In this document: piece after piece, positions 49,961 to 59,114 of the stretch
How the letters are laid out: each line of letters begins with the position of its first letter
Numbering within the stretch: the first letter of the stretch is position 1
Source: CAKVLS01 sp045534265
Lineage (GTDB): Bacteria; Bacillota; Clostridia; Christensenellales; UBA1242
Direction of reading: 5' to 3'
Length of the DNA: 64,000 nucleotides
Assembly (NCBI GenBank): GCA_045534265.1
Contig: JAZSJH010000005.1
Location: 62,001-126,000, forward strand
Notes under the pieces: generated by a model
The model's input: only the letters and a program-made list of their open reading frames with translations
Database searches by the model: none
Told to the model about the DNA's origin: nothing
Made by a program: the position numbers and the translations under genes

Positions 49961-51445
49961 ATGGCACAAGAAAATAATAATCAAAACACACAAGAATTAT
50001 CTCACGAAATTGATATAAGAAGAGGTAAGATTGAAAAACTAAAAGCAGAAGGCAAGATTCCTTATGCAGAAAAGTTTGATAGAACTCACAAAATCTGTGA
50101 AGCAAGAAATTTGCCAGAAGGAACAACTGTTTCTGTTTGTGGTAGAATGACTTTTAGAAGAATTATGGGTAAGCTTAGCTTTTTTGTTATCCAAGATATT
50201 GAAGGAAAAATCCAAGTATCTATCGGCCGTAACGAAATGGACGAAGAGACTTATACTTTCTATAAGCAAATGGTAGACGTAGGTGACTTTGTTGGTGTTA
50301 CTGGTGAGCTTTATGTTACACACACAGGCGAAGTAACTGTAAGAACAAGAGAGTTTAAGTTGCTTTCTAAAGCTATGCTTCCACTTCCAGAAAAATTCCA
50401 TGGATTATCTAATATCGAACAAAGATATAGAGAAAGATATATGGACCTTGTTTCTAACGAAGAGAGCAGAACTGTATTTCTAAAGAGAAGCAAGCTACTT
50501 ACATATATCCGTAAGTTTTTGGGCGAAAATGGATTTTTGGAAGTTGAAACTCCTATTCTTCAAGGCGCTGTTTGTGGTGCATCTGCAAAACCTTTCTTTA
50601 CACACCACAATGCACTAGATAAAGAATGTAACCTACGTATTGCTCCAGAAGTATACCTAAAGCAAGTTATTGCTGGTGGTTTTGACAGAGTGTTTGAAGT
50701 TGCAAAGTGTTTCCGTAACGAAGGTATGGACCCAAGCCACTTGCAAGAATTTACTATGGTAGAGTGGTACGCAAGCTACTGGAACTTTGAAGATAATATC
50801 AAATTCTTTACAGAGTTTATCCGTGGTGCACTTATGGAAATCAACGGAAGTTTAGAGCTTACTGTTGGTGATGTAACACTTGACTTTAGCAAAGAATTCA
50901 AAAGAATTAACTATACAGAAGAAGTAAACAAGATTTTAGGGCTAAATGTTCTTGATTATACTGATGTAAATGAATTCAAAAAGGCAGTTGTAGCAACTGG
51001 TTTATTTGATGCTGACGAATTTGACCAATGCAAAACTGTTGGTGGTGTAATTGATATTGTTTATAAGAGAAAAATTAGACAACATATCGTAGAGCCAACT
51101 GTTTTATACAACTATCCAGCTTGTCTTGTTCCACTTGCTCGTAGAAATGACGAAGATGCAAGACGTATTGATATGTTCCAAGTACTAGTTTTGGGTGATG
51201 AAATTTGTAAGGCTTATTCTGAGCTTGTTGACCCAATCGTTCAAAGAGAAGCTCTAGAAGACCAAGCAAAAGCAAAACTTGATGGTGATGACGAAGCTAT
51301 GGATCTTGATGAAGACTTCTTGCTTGCTATGGAACACGGTATGCCACCTATTTCAGGTCTTGGTTTTGGTGTTGATAGACTTATGGTTCTTTTGACATCA
51401 CAACCATCTATTAGAGACGTTGTATTGTTCCCAATGATGAAATAA
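49961..51445 (+). CDS. lysS: Lysyl-tRNA synthetase (class II)
   Basis: 494 residues. An OB-fold anticodon domain (GTTVSVCGRMTFRRIMGKLSFFVIQD) is followed by the class II core: motif 1 around LGENGFLEVETPIL, motif 2 FRNEGMDPSHLQEFTMVEWY, motif 3 GLGFGVDRLMVLLT. ATG 49961 follows AAAAAGGGA; the frame runs 18 codons further upstream without support. The degV gene follows 25 bp later. Confidence 0.95.
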   Translation: MAQENNNQNTQELSHEIDIRRGKIEKLKAEGKIPYAEKFDRTHKICEARNLPEGTTVSVCGRMTFRRIMGKLSFFVIQDIEGKIQVSIGRNEMDEETYTFYKQMVDVGDFVGVTGELYVTHTGEVTVRTREFKLLSKAMLPLPEKFHGLSNIEQRYRERYMDLVSNEESRTVFLKRSKLLTYIRKFLGENGFLEVETPILQGAVCGASAKPFFTHHNALDKECNLRIAPEVYLKQVIAGGFDRVFEVAKCFRNEGMDPSHLQEFTMVEWYASYWNFEDNIKFFTEFIRGALMEINGSLELTVGDVTLDFSKEFKRINYTEEVNKILGLNVLDYTDVNEFKKAVVATGLFDADEFDQCKTVGGVIDIVYKRKIRQHIVEPTVLYNYPACLVPLARRNDEDARRIDMFQVLVLGDEICKAYSELVDPIVQREALEDQAKAKLDGDDEAMDLDEDFLLAMEHGMPPISGLGFGVDRLMVLLTSQPSIRDVVLFPMMK

Positions 51446-51469
51446 TCAAACAAAATTTAGGAGATATTT

Positions 51470-52336
51470 ATGATAACAGTAGTATGTGATTCTGCATGCG
51501 ATTTATGGAAAGACCAAATAAAAGAATTGAAAGTTAAAGTTCTTCAGTTTCCTTTTCTTCTTGATGGCGAAGAACAAGAAAAACCACTTGTAGAGCCAGA
51601 AGATTTTGATGAATATTACGCAAAACTAAAAAAAGGTGTAATGCCATCAACTTCTTTGATTAACGAATTTGTTTTGGAAGAATATTTTGAAGAAATTTTG
51701 AAAAAAGGTGATGATATTTTATTTATCCACTTTTCTTCAGCGCTTACTTCTACTTTCAATAGTTTTCCGGCGCTTGTAGATAGATTACTTCTTAAGTACC
51801 CAGAAAGAAAGTTTTTGGTTTGTGACACACTTGGTGTTACTATGCAGTCAGGACTACTTGTTTATGATGCGGTGAAAAAACTAAATAAGGGTGAATCTTT
51901 GGAAGATGTTCATAAATATCTTGAAGATATGAAACAAAGAATTGCTTGCTACTTTGGTGTAGATGATTTGTTCTTCCTAAAACGTGGCGGAAGAGTATCT
52001 GCAGCAACAGCAATTGCAGGGACACTTCTTGGTATTAAACCAATTCTTAAATGTAATGATGAAGGAAAAGTAGTTAAATACGCAACTTGTAAAGGCCGCA
52101 AAGGCATTATTACAAAACTTGTTGATATAATGAAAGAAACAGGTGATGCAGTAGCCGACTATCCAATTATCGTTATGCACGCATCATGCGAAGAAGATGC
52201 AAAACTTTTGAAAGAAGAAGTTGTAAAGGTAGTTGGTCCAGATGCTAATGTATGGATACAACCAGTAGGTCCTGTTATTGGAACTCACGCAGGCCCTAAT
52301 GTCCTTGCCCTTGTATTTAGAGCAAAACACAGATAA
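51470..52336 (+). CDS. DegV-family fatty-acid-binding protein
   Basis: 288 residues. VVCDSACDLWKDQIKELKVKVLQFPFLLDGEE, MPSTSLINEFVLEEYFEE, HFSSALTSTFNS, CDTLGVTMQSGLLVYDA and LKRGGRVSAATAIAGTLLGIKPIL are the blocks of DegV/FakB proteins, which bind a fatty acid for phosphorylation by FakA. The GRVSAATA..LLGIKPIL segment lines the lipid pocket. AGGAGATA before the ATG. Confidence 0.9.
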   Translation: MITVVCDSACDLWKDQIKELKVKVLQFPFLLDGEEQEKPLVEPEDFDEYYAKLKKGVMPSTSLINEFVLEEYFEEILKKGDDILFIHFSSALTSTFNSFPALVDRLLLKYPERKFLVCDTLGVTMQSGLLVYDAVKKLNKGESLEDVHKYLEDMKQRIACYFGVDDLFFLKRGGRVSAATAIAGTLLGIKPILKCNDEGKVVKYATCKGRKGIITKLVDIMKETGDAVADYPIIVMHASCEEDAKLLKEEVVKVVGPDANVWIQPVGPVIGTHAGPNVLALVFRAKHR

Positions 52337-52353
52337 TAACATATTTATAGCAG

Positions 52354-52388
52354 CAAAAAAGCAAGTATTGATTTACTTGCTTTTTTTA
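52354..52388. terminator. Bidirectional terminator between degV and dinB
   Basis: GCAAGTA/TACTTGC hairpin with A- and T-runs. Confidence 0.8.
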
Positions 52389-53609
52389 TTAATAAAACTC
52401 ATCATCATCTTGAGTTCGTATTAAGTTTTCGGTATTAAGTAGAAGCGCTTTTTTTATGCCGATATCACCATATTTTTCTCTTATTTTGTCAATGCTTTTT
52501 TCTTCATTGGTCTTTTTTGTGTCGATTTTTGTCGAAGAAAACAAATCAAGTTGCCTGTCAAAGTCATCACTCAAAAGGTTAGAGCAAGCCACTCTCATAG
52601 ATCTTATTGGCGTGCCTGTTTTCCAGTTTGATTTGTATATTTTGATAACCGCATCAAAAAGGTCTTTTGTATGACAAACAGGTGACGGGAAGGTTTTGCT
52701 AAATGATACCCACTTAAGAGAGCTGTCTCTTATAGATAGGGTAATAGTAGAGCCGCAAAGAGATTTTTTTCTCATACGGCTGCTTATGCTATCGCAAAGA
52801 AAATACGCAATTTTGCGAAAGTCGTCTTCGGATGTAATGTCATAAATAGCAGTTGTTCCGTTACCTATGCTCTTGATTGCTGTATTGTCATCAAAGTATG
52901 CAACTTCAGTTTCATCTTTGCCGTTTGCTATATCAATAATTTCCTTTCCGCCTACGCCAAAATAGTGGGTTAGGACTTTTTCGTCTGCCATAGCCAAATC
53001 TTTGCAGGTGATAATATTTAATTTTTTCAAAACTTCATTTCGGCTTCTTCCTACAAACATAAGGCTATTTGCAGGGAGTTTCCAAACAATGTCTTTGAAA
53101 TTTTCTTTGGTTATTTCTGTCGTTCCGTCTGGTTTTTTAAGATCGGAGCCGAGCTTTGCAAACATTTTACAAAAGCTCACCCCAACGGAGATTGTAAGCC
53201 CAAGCTCTTTTTTGACAGTCTCTCTTAATGTATCTGCAATCTGTCTTCCTGAGCCAAAAAGTTTTGTGCTATGTGTTACATCAAGCCAACACTCATCAAG
53301 ACCAAAAGGCTCAACCTTGTCTGTATATCTAAGATAAATCTCACGGACTTTTTTAGAATAAACTGCGTATTCTTCGTGGTGTGGGGCTACGCAAATAAGG
53401 TCAGGGCATTTTTGCTTGGCTTTCCATATTACATCACCAGTTTGTACGCCCATTGACTTTGCTAAAGTATTCTTTGCAAGTATAATGCCTGTTCTTGTCC
53501 TTGGATTGCCTGATACAGCAAGTGGCTTTCCGGCAAGCTCTGGGTGGCGCAAACACTCAACTGATGCATAAAAGTTATTCAAATCACAATGCAAAATAAC
53601 TCTTTCCAT
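52389..53609 (-). CDS. dinB: Y-family DNA polymerase IV
   Basis: 406 residues. Translesion polymerase: VILHCDLNNFYASVE carries the first catalytic Asp, EPFGLDECWLDVT the second acidic pair, then SVGVSFCKMFAKLGSDLKKPDG and the little-finger domain. A canonical beta-clamp-binding peptide RQLDLFSS lies near the C-terminus. Start 53609 follows GGAGAAAA; the frame extends 27 codons further without support. Confidence 0.92.
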   Translation of the reverse strand: MERVILHCDLNNFYASVECLRHPELAGKPLAVSGNPRTRTGIILAKNTLAKSMGVQTGDVIWKAKQKCPDLICVAPHHEEYAVYSKKVREIYLRYTDKVEPFGLDECWLDVTHSTKLFGSGRQIADTLRETVKKELGLTISVGVSFCKMFAKLGSDLKKPDGTTEITKENFKDIVWKLPANSLMFVGRSRNEVLKKLNIITCKDLAMADEKVLTHYFGVGGKEIIDIANGKDETEVAYFDDNTAIKSIGNGTTAIYDITSEDDFRKIAYFLCDSISSRMRKKSLCGSTITLSIRDSSLKWVSFSKTFPSPVCHTKDLFDAVIKIYKSNWKTGTPIRSMRVACSNLLSDDFDRQLDLFSSTKIDTKKTNEEKSIDKIREKYGDIGIKKALLLNTENLIRTQDDDEFY

Positions 53610-53802
53610 TAATTTTCTCCTATGCTTAGTATAGACCTTTTTTGCTTGTTTATCAAATAACTTTTGATAGTAAAAATTTGCAAGTGACATTTTTGGGACA
53701 TATCAAAAAAATCATATTATTCAAAAAAATGCAGCTAAATATGTGCATAACTATATTTTTATTGAGATTTGTTTTTTTATTCAAAAAACTGCCCTTAAAC
53801 AT

Positions 53803-53834
53803 TTGACAAAAATGCACGGGGGGGGGGGTAAACT
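53803..53834 (+). promoter_or_regulatory. Promoter with G11 tract in the spacer (phase-variable candidate)
   Basis: TTGACA 53803-53808, AAAATGCAC and eleven G (53818-53828), TAAACT 53829-53834: spacer 20 nt, two longer than its sister at 37569-37598. Confidence 0.75.
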
Positions 53835-53847
53835 AGGTGTAAGGATA

Positions 53848-53871
53848 GGTGTACCTTTTGTAAGGTATGCC
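53848..53871 (+). promoter_or_regulatory. Leader hairpin, copy 2
   Basis: GGTGTACCTT/AAGGTATGCC around loop TTGT. Relative to copy 1, TG/CA changed to AC/GT-type pairs, keeping the stem. Confidence 0.6.
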
Positions 53872-53898
53872 TAATTGTGGACAAAGGAGAAAAAATAT

Positions 53899-55164
53899 AT
53901 GGGATTAGTTCCTGCAAAATGTACAATGTGTGGTGCGTCTATAGAAGTAGACCCTAGTCAAGAAGCTGGCATATGTAAGCATTGTGGTACGGCATTTATT
54001 ACCGAAAAAGTAATTAATAATTATAATACAATCAATGTAGATAAATCTGTGAATATTTATCTAGGCGGTAAGGGTGATAGCAAAAAAGAAGAAAGAGATG
54101 ATGAAATAAAAGCCCTTATGGTGTCACTAGATTATACAGACGAAGTAGACACATACAAAAGAGCTCAAGATTTGGTAAAACAATATCCAGGCTCTGCAGA
54201 TGCTCATGTAGCAGCGGCTTTTGCTATTGGTGAGCTTATGACAAGAAATTTAGAAGGGGTATATATTGACGACATAGTCGACTACGAAATGTATTTTAAT
54301 GAAGTTGATGGAAAAGATGTGTTTATAAACATATCTTATCCATTGGGACTACTTGACAAAGCCAAAAAGTTTGTAAAAAATGAAAACGAAAAACAAAAAG
54401 TTATCAACGCAGAAAAAGACTTCCATCAAAAGATTGTTTGTAGATTGTATGAGTATTACATTAGGTCTAATAGACTTGGACCAAATAGAGATAAAATCTT
54501 AAAAGAAGCCCCTATGTCTGTAGAAAAAATACTATCAAGGATAAATCCGCCTGAAGATAAACCTAAACCAACACAAACAATTACTGAACCAAAGAAAAAA
54601 GCAAAATTTAACTTTTTCAATTGTTTTATTGGGGCATCAAATACAATAGATTGGACTATGATAGCTTCTGTGTTACTTGTTATTGGTTTTATTGTTTGTA
54701 TGTGTTTGCCTGTGGTTAGAGAATGGTTGCTTGTTAGATGGTTTTTGTTTAGTGTAATTGTTGTATTTGTTCTTTTGTCTTTGTGGACTATTATTTATGC
54801 GATAAAAACCGAATTAGACATTATTTATGTAAAGAATAATTGTGAAGAAAAAGATCCAAACAAGTACGACCCTGACGATTATACAAGAGAAAAATTGATG
54901 ACATTTGATGTAATACTTACAAAAGATAATTACATCTATGCTATGATTCCTTATGTTGATGATACCGTTATGATTTATCATATTATAAGAAGAATTGCAG
55001 AAGACTTAAAAACAAAAGCACTAAAGACAGAAGATGTAGATTGGAATTTTGTTTATTCTCAAGCACGTTTGGCTTTAGAATTTGCCACTGACAAAAAGAA
55101 ATATTCAAACGAAGAGATTTTTGCATACATCAAAAAACAAAAAAACAAATACAAACTAAAATAA
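53899..55164 (+). CDS. Zinc-ribbon membrane protein, paralogue B
   Basis: 421 residues, clearly homologous to the protein at 37664-38911. N-terminal zinc ribbon KCTMCGASIEVDPSQEAGICKHCGTAFITEKV, near-identical NIYLGGKGDSKKEER block, YPGSADAHVAAAFAIGELMTR repeat, membrane pair with VVREWLLVRWFLFS at the same place, then a variable C-terminal domain. Differences concentrate in the linker before the helices and in the C-terminal part. Start fixed by AAAGGAGAA. Both genes share promoter and leader, so they are likely a co-regulated pair expressed alternatively. Confidence 0.7.
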   Translation: MGLVPAKCTMCGASIEVDPSQEAGICKHCGTAFITEKVINNYNTINVDKSVNIYLGGKGDSKKEERDDEIKALMVSLDYTDEVDTYKRAQDLVKQYPGSADAHVAAAFAIGELMTRNLEGVYIDDIVDYEMYFNEVDGKDVFINISYPLGLLDKAKKFVKNENEKQKVINAEKDFHQKIVCRLYEYYIRSNRLGPNRDKILKEAPMSVEKILSRINPPEDKPKPTQTITEPKKKAKFNFFNCFIGASNTIDWTMIASVLLVIGFIVCMCLPVVREWLLVRWFLFSVIVVFVLLSLWTIIYAIKTELDIIYVKNNCEEKDPNKYDPDDYTREKLMTFDVILTKDNYIYAMIPYVDDTVMIYHIIRRIAEDLKTKALKTEDVDWNFVYSQARLALEFATDKKKYSNEEIFAYIKKQKNKYKLK

Positions 55165-55180
55165 AATTATATAAATAATA

Positions 55181-55209
55181 AAAACACCTAAAAGTTAGGT
55201 GTTTTTTTT
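55181..55209 (+). terminator. Terminator of paralogue B
   Basis: ACACCTA/TAGGTGT hairpin with T-run. Confidence 0.8.
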
Positions 55210-55278
55210 GTTGAAAAGCTTGTTTTAGATTTCTTGCTAAGGGACAAAAATACTCTTAAAATTTTTTTGTATAGATAG

Positions 55279-55350
55279 TTGACAGGTCGGGGACAATTGT
55301 TTTATAATATAAAGGTCAAAGAAAGTCAAACTTTTTACAAAAGGTCAAAA
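55279..55350 (+). promoter_or_regulatory. ctsR promoter and CtsR operator
   Basis: TTGACA 55279-55284, 18 nt, TATAAT 55303-55308. Directly downstream is a CtsR heptad pair AGGTCAAA-GAA-AGTCAAA (55313-55330) and a third GGTCAAA at 55343-55349. A bound CtsR would block the start site and autoregulate ctsR-clpC until heat stress. Confidence 0.85.
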
Positions 55351-55409
55351 TTTTGCTAAAAAGTAGAGAATAGATAAGATTTTGGCAAACTACAAAAAAG
55401 GATAAATTG

Positions 55410-55868
55410 ATGCAAAACATAAGTGATATAATAGAAGAGTTTATCATATCAACTATGGGTGGTGACAACCGCCTAGATTTATCACGCAATGATTTGGCGG
55501 AGTATTTTGGCTGTGCCCCAAGCCAAATCAACTATGTTTTGTCTACTAGATTTAATATAAATAGGGGATACATTGTCGAAAGTCAGCGTGGTGGCGGTGG
55601 CTTTATCAAAGTAATCAAAATTGTTGATTTTGACAATAACTATATGGCAGATATCATAAACAACAGGCTATCATATCCTATTAGTTACAAAGATAGCTTG
55701 TTTATGCTGGAAGATTTGATAGCAAAAGGCTTTTTGACAGAAGAGCAAGCTAAAGTTATATCATACAGCATTTCGCCAAAAGCAATTAGTCTTCCTATAA
55801 AGGGTGAAGATGAGTTAAGAGCTAGAATGTTAAAAAATATTTTTGCAAATATAATAAGGGAGAAGTAA
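55410..55868 (+). CDS. ctsR: CtsR, heat-shock repressor
   Basis: 152 residues. MQNISDIIEEFIISTMGG, the winged-HTH RNDLAEYFGCAPSQINYVLSTRF and the glycine-rich wing ESQRGGGGFIKV that touches heptad DNA are family marks; the second half is the dimerisation/ClpC-interaction domain. AAGGATAAA lies before ATG 55410 (a TTG one codon earlier is also possible). clpC starts 4 bp after the stop; mcsA and mcsB, which sit between them in Bacillus, are absent. Confidence 0.93.
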   Translation: MQNISDIIEEFIISTMGGDNRLDLSRNDLAEYFGCAPSQINYVLSTRFNINRGYIVESQRGGGGFIKVIKIVDFDNNYMADIINNRLSYPISYKDSLFMLEDLIAKGFLTEEQAKVISYSISPKAISLPIKGEDELRARMLKNIFANIIREK

Positions 55869-55872
55869 TAAG

Positions 55873-58323
55873 ATGAATAATATCAAATTTACAGATAGCG
55901 CAGATAAGACAATAAAATACGCTAGCGAAATTGCAATCAAACTTGGTACCAATCAAATAGGTAGTGAGCATTTATTGTATGGACTTTTGAATATTTCAAG
56001 CTCTCTTGCTTGCAAAAAATTAAAAGATGCAAGCGTTGATAAAGAAAGGCTTTATGGTCTATTTTTGAAAAATGCAAGCAACTATCGTATGTATTCAAAT
56101 CAAATGGAACTATCTCCGGTTAGTAAAAATATTATTTCTATAGCTCAAAATTTGTCAGTAAGACTAGAGCATAACTTTGTATCTGCAGAGCATATACTTC
56201 TTGCAGCATTATATAGCGAAGATTGCTATGCAAATCGTATTTTGCAAACTTATTTTAGAGTAGATGTAGCGGCTATGCGTGATAGTTTGCTTGAAGATAT
56301 GTCAAGGCAGGTTGAAAATGAAAAAGCCTTTGAAGATATTCCAGACGCAAAGCCCGAAAAGACACTTCCAGACAACCTACTTGAGATGGGTTATGACCTA
56401 ACATACAAAGCAAAACAAGGTAAAATGGACCCTATTATTGGTCGTGAACAAGAAACCGAAAGAATAATAGAAATACTTTGCCGTAAGACAAAAAACAACC
56501 CAATTTTGATTGGTGAGCCGGGTGTTGGCAAAACGGCTGTTGTAGAAGGTCTTGCTCAAGCAATAGTTAAAGGCAGAGTTCCGCAAGTACTAAGAGATAA
56601 GACTATATACTGCCTAGATATAGCATCACTTATGGCAGGAACAAAGTATAGGGGCGAACTAGAAAAAAGACTAAAAGAAGCAATCGAAACAATTATTCAA
56701 AACAAAAATATAATTGTATTTATAGACGAAATTCACACCCTAGCCCAAAGCGGTAGCGAAAAGGGTGATGTTAGTCCTTCAGATATGTTAAAGCCATATT
56801 TGGCTCGTGGCGAACTTCAAACAATAGGCGCTACAACTACTGACGAATATCGTAAGTTTATCGAAAAAGACAAAGCCTTAGAGCGTAGATTCCAACCGAT
56901 TATGGTTAATCCACCATCAGTAGAAGATGCTATTGAGATTTTGAAAGGTATAAGAGATAGTTACGAAGCTTTCCACAAAGTAAAAATTACAGATGAGGCA
57001 ATTGTTGCTGCAGCAAAATTATCAGATAGATATATTATGGACAGAAGTCTTCCGGACAAAGCAATTGACCTTATAGACGAAGCTTCATCAAGGGCTAGAG
57101 TTACAAATAGCATTATGCCAAAAAGTGTTGAAGAAAAAATGATGAAGTATACAGAGCTTCACAATAATCTTCAAGAAGCATATATTCAAGGAAATAACTC
57201 CCGCGCTGAAAGACTAAAAGATGAAATGTTGTCTTTGTACAGAGTAATCGAAGAAGAGCGCAAAGCAAACAATTTATCAAAACCAAAATCTGAGCCAACA
57301 ATTATGGAAACAGATATTGCCGAAGTTATTGCGAAATGGACAGGTATACCTGTTAATAAAATAACCGAAAGCGAAAAGGACAAATTACTTCGCCTAGAAG
57401 AGATAATTCACAAGAGGGTAATTGGTCAAGAAGAAGCGGTTACTGCCGTTTGCAAGGCAATTAGACGCTCTAGAGTGGGATTGCAAGATGGAAAACGTCC
57501 AATTGGTTCGTTTTTATTCCTTGGACAAACAGGTGTTGGTAAAACAGAACTTTGCAAAGCTTTGGCTGAGGCAATGTTTGATAATGAAAACAGCATTATA
57601 AGAATAGATATGAGTGAATATATGGAAAGCCACTCTGTTGCAAAATTAATTGGTGCGCCTCCAGGATATGTAGGTCATGATGATGGTGGACAATTAACAG
57701 AGCAAGTAAGACGTAAACCATATTCTGTAGTATTATTTGATGAAATAGAAAAAGCACACCCTGATGTGTTTAACATAATGTTGCAAATGCTAGATGACGG
57801 AAGACTAACAGATAGCCAAGGCAGAGTAGTTAACTTCAAAAACACAATTATCATTATGACTAGCAACTGCGGTATCTCAGAACTTCAATCAAGAAGTGCA
57901 AGTTTAGGATTTTCTAATATGGGTATATCAAGAGAAAACCCTGACTATGACCAAATGAAAGATATCATTATGGCTTCTGTTAGACGCAAGTTCAAACCAG
58001 AGCTTCTTAACCGTATAGATGTAATAACAGTATTCCATAGTCTTGGAGTAGAAGAACTAACCAAGATAGCAAAACTAATGCTTTCTTCTCTAAACAAACG
58101 ACTAAAAGAGCATAGTATAGATATTAAGTTTACCGAAAATGCTCTAAGATATGTTGTCGAAAAAGGTACAAACCCAGAGTATGGCGCAAGACCTTTGAAA
58201 AGACTTATCCAACAAGAAATTGAAGACCGCCTTGCTGATGGGCTACTTAGTGGAGAACTTAACAAAGCAACTGTTATTGTTGATAGTGATGGAAATAATT
58301 TGTATTTCAAAAACTCAAATTAG
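55873..58323 (+). CDS. clpC: ATP-dependent Clp protease ATPase subunit ClpC
   Basis: 816 residues, AAA+ unfoldase that feeds ClpP. Two Clp N-terminal repeats (residues 3-145), first AAA domain with [14 protein letters not shown] (near 214), [12 protein letters not shown], a short UVR-like coiled linker ([18 protein letters not shown]..., near 420-470), second AAA domain with [16 protein letters not shown] (near 554) and [13 protein letters not shown], and a C-terminal helical domain that starts [11 protein letters not shown]. The ClpP-contacting loop should lie in the second domain. Second gene of the ctsR operon. Confidence 0.95.
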   Translation: MNNIKFTDSADKTIKYASEIAIKLGTNQIGSEHLLYGLLNISSSLACKKLKDASVDKERLYGLFLKNASNYRMYSNQMELSPVSKNIISIAQNLSVRLEHNFVSAEHILLAALYSEDCYANRILQTYFRVDVAAMRDSLLEDMSRQVENEKAFEDIPDAKPEKTLPDNLLEMGYDLTYKAKQGKMDPIIGREQETERIIEILCRKTKNNPILIGEPGVGKTAVVEGLAQAIVKGRVPQVLRDKTIYCLDIASLMAGTKYRGELEKRLKEAIETIIQNKNIIVFIDEIHTLAQSGSEKGDVSPSDMLKPYLARGELQTIGATTTDEYRKFIEKDKALERRFQPIMVNPPSVEDAIEILKGIRDSYEAFHKVKITDEAIVAAAKLSDRYIMDRSLPDKAIDLIDEASSRARVTNSIMPKSVEEKMMKYTELHNNLQEAYIQGNNSRAERLKDEMLSLYRVIEEERKANNLSKPKSEPTIMETDIAEVIAKWTGIPVNKITESEKDKLLRLEEIIHKRVIGQEEAVTAVCKAIRRSRVGLQDGKRPIGSFLFLGQTGVGKTELCKALAEAMFDNENSIIRIDMSEYMESHSVAKLIGAPPGYVGHDDGGQLTEQVRRKPYSVVLFDEIEKAHPDVFNIMLQMLDDGRLTDSQGRVVNFKNTIIIMTSNCGISELQSRSASLGFSNMGISRENPDYDQMKDIIMASVRRKFKPELLNRIDVITVFHSLGVEELTKIAKLMLSSLNKRLKEHSIDIKFTENALRYVVEKGTNPEYGARPLKRLIQQEIEDRLADGLLSGELNKATVIVDSDGNNLYFKNSN

Positions 58324-58396
58324 TTAAAAACATTTTGCAACAATAAAGAGAGATGATATAATAAAAATAGGAAAATCAAAAGGGAGGTATTTTACT

Positions 58397-58927
58397 ATGA
58401 AAATTGAGATTTCTGCAAAAAATTATACTGTGAGCAACAAGTTGCAAGCACTTATCGAAAAGAAGGTAGGCAAACTAGACAAATATCTAGAAGATGACGC
58501 TGCAGCAACTATCGTATGCAAACAAGAAGGCAAGCTTTGTAAACTAGAGCTAAATGTTAGGTCAAAAGGTCTGTTCTATCGTTCTGAAGTTCAAGGCGAG
58601 AATATGTATGTTAACATTGACGTAGCACTAGCTAAGGTTGAAAGACAAATAGTAAAAACTGCTGACAAGTTCAAAACAAAATTTAGAAAAGGTGCAGACT
58701 TTAATGCTGACTTTATCTACTTTGATGAAAAGCCAGAAGAAGAAACACACAAACTTGTTAAAACAAAGACATTTGAACTTGAACCTATCTCTGTAGAAGA
58801 TGCACAAATTGCTCTTGAAAACCTAGATAATAATTTCTATGTTTTCTTAAATCGTGAGACAAATAACGTTAACGTTATCTACAAAAGAAACGATGGCAAC
58901 TACGGTGTAATCGAGGTTGTTTATTAA
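58397..58927 (+). CDS. hpf: Ribosome hibernation-promoting factor, long form
   Basis: 176 residues. The N-terminal S30AE domain (MKIEISAKNYTVSNKLQALIEKKVGKLDKYL) binds the ribosome's decoding channel, and the C-terminal domain, beginning near LVKTKTFELEPISVEDAQIALE and ending NYGVIEVVY, joins two ribosomes into 100S dimers. AGGGAGGT precedes the ATG. Confidence 0.93.
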   Translation: MKIEISAKNYTVSNKLQALIEKKVGKLDKYLEDDAAATIVCKQEGKLCKLELNVRSKGLFYRSEVQGENMYVNIDVALAKVERQIVKTADKFKTKFRKGADFNADFIYFDEKPEEETHKLVKTKTFELEPISVEDAQIALENLDNNFYVFLNRETNNVNVIYKRNDGNYGVIEVVY

Positions 58928-58932
58928 GATTA

Positions 58933-58964
58933 AAAAGACCACTCAAAATCTTGAGTGGTTTTTT
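58933..58964 (+). terminator. Terminator of hpf
   Basis: ACCACTCAA/TTGAGTGGT hairpin with T-run. Confidence 0.85.
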
Positions 58965-59082
58965 GTTGCAATATGCTGATATAATCAAAGCATATAATAA
59001 TTATCTTTTTGTTTAATATGCAAATAAAATAACATATGCGAAAAATTAATAAGATATGTAACAAATAAAAAATTTTGTGTAT

Positions 59083-59114
59083 AAAAAAGGCGGGGTAGAA
59101 AGCCCCGTCTTTTA
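59083..59114 (-). terminator. Terminator of the MATE-HAD gene
   Basis: Minus-strand GACGGGGC/GCCCCGCC hairpin with T-run. Confidence 0.75.

Noticed and set aside
37583..53828. Poly-G tracts as pure sequencing noise
   Set aside because: Errors could change the counts by one, but two runs at the same promoter position with conserved flanks are unlikely to be artefacts altogether.
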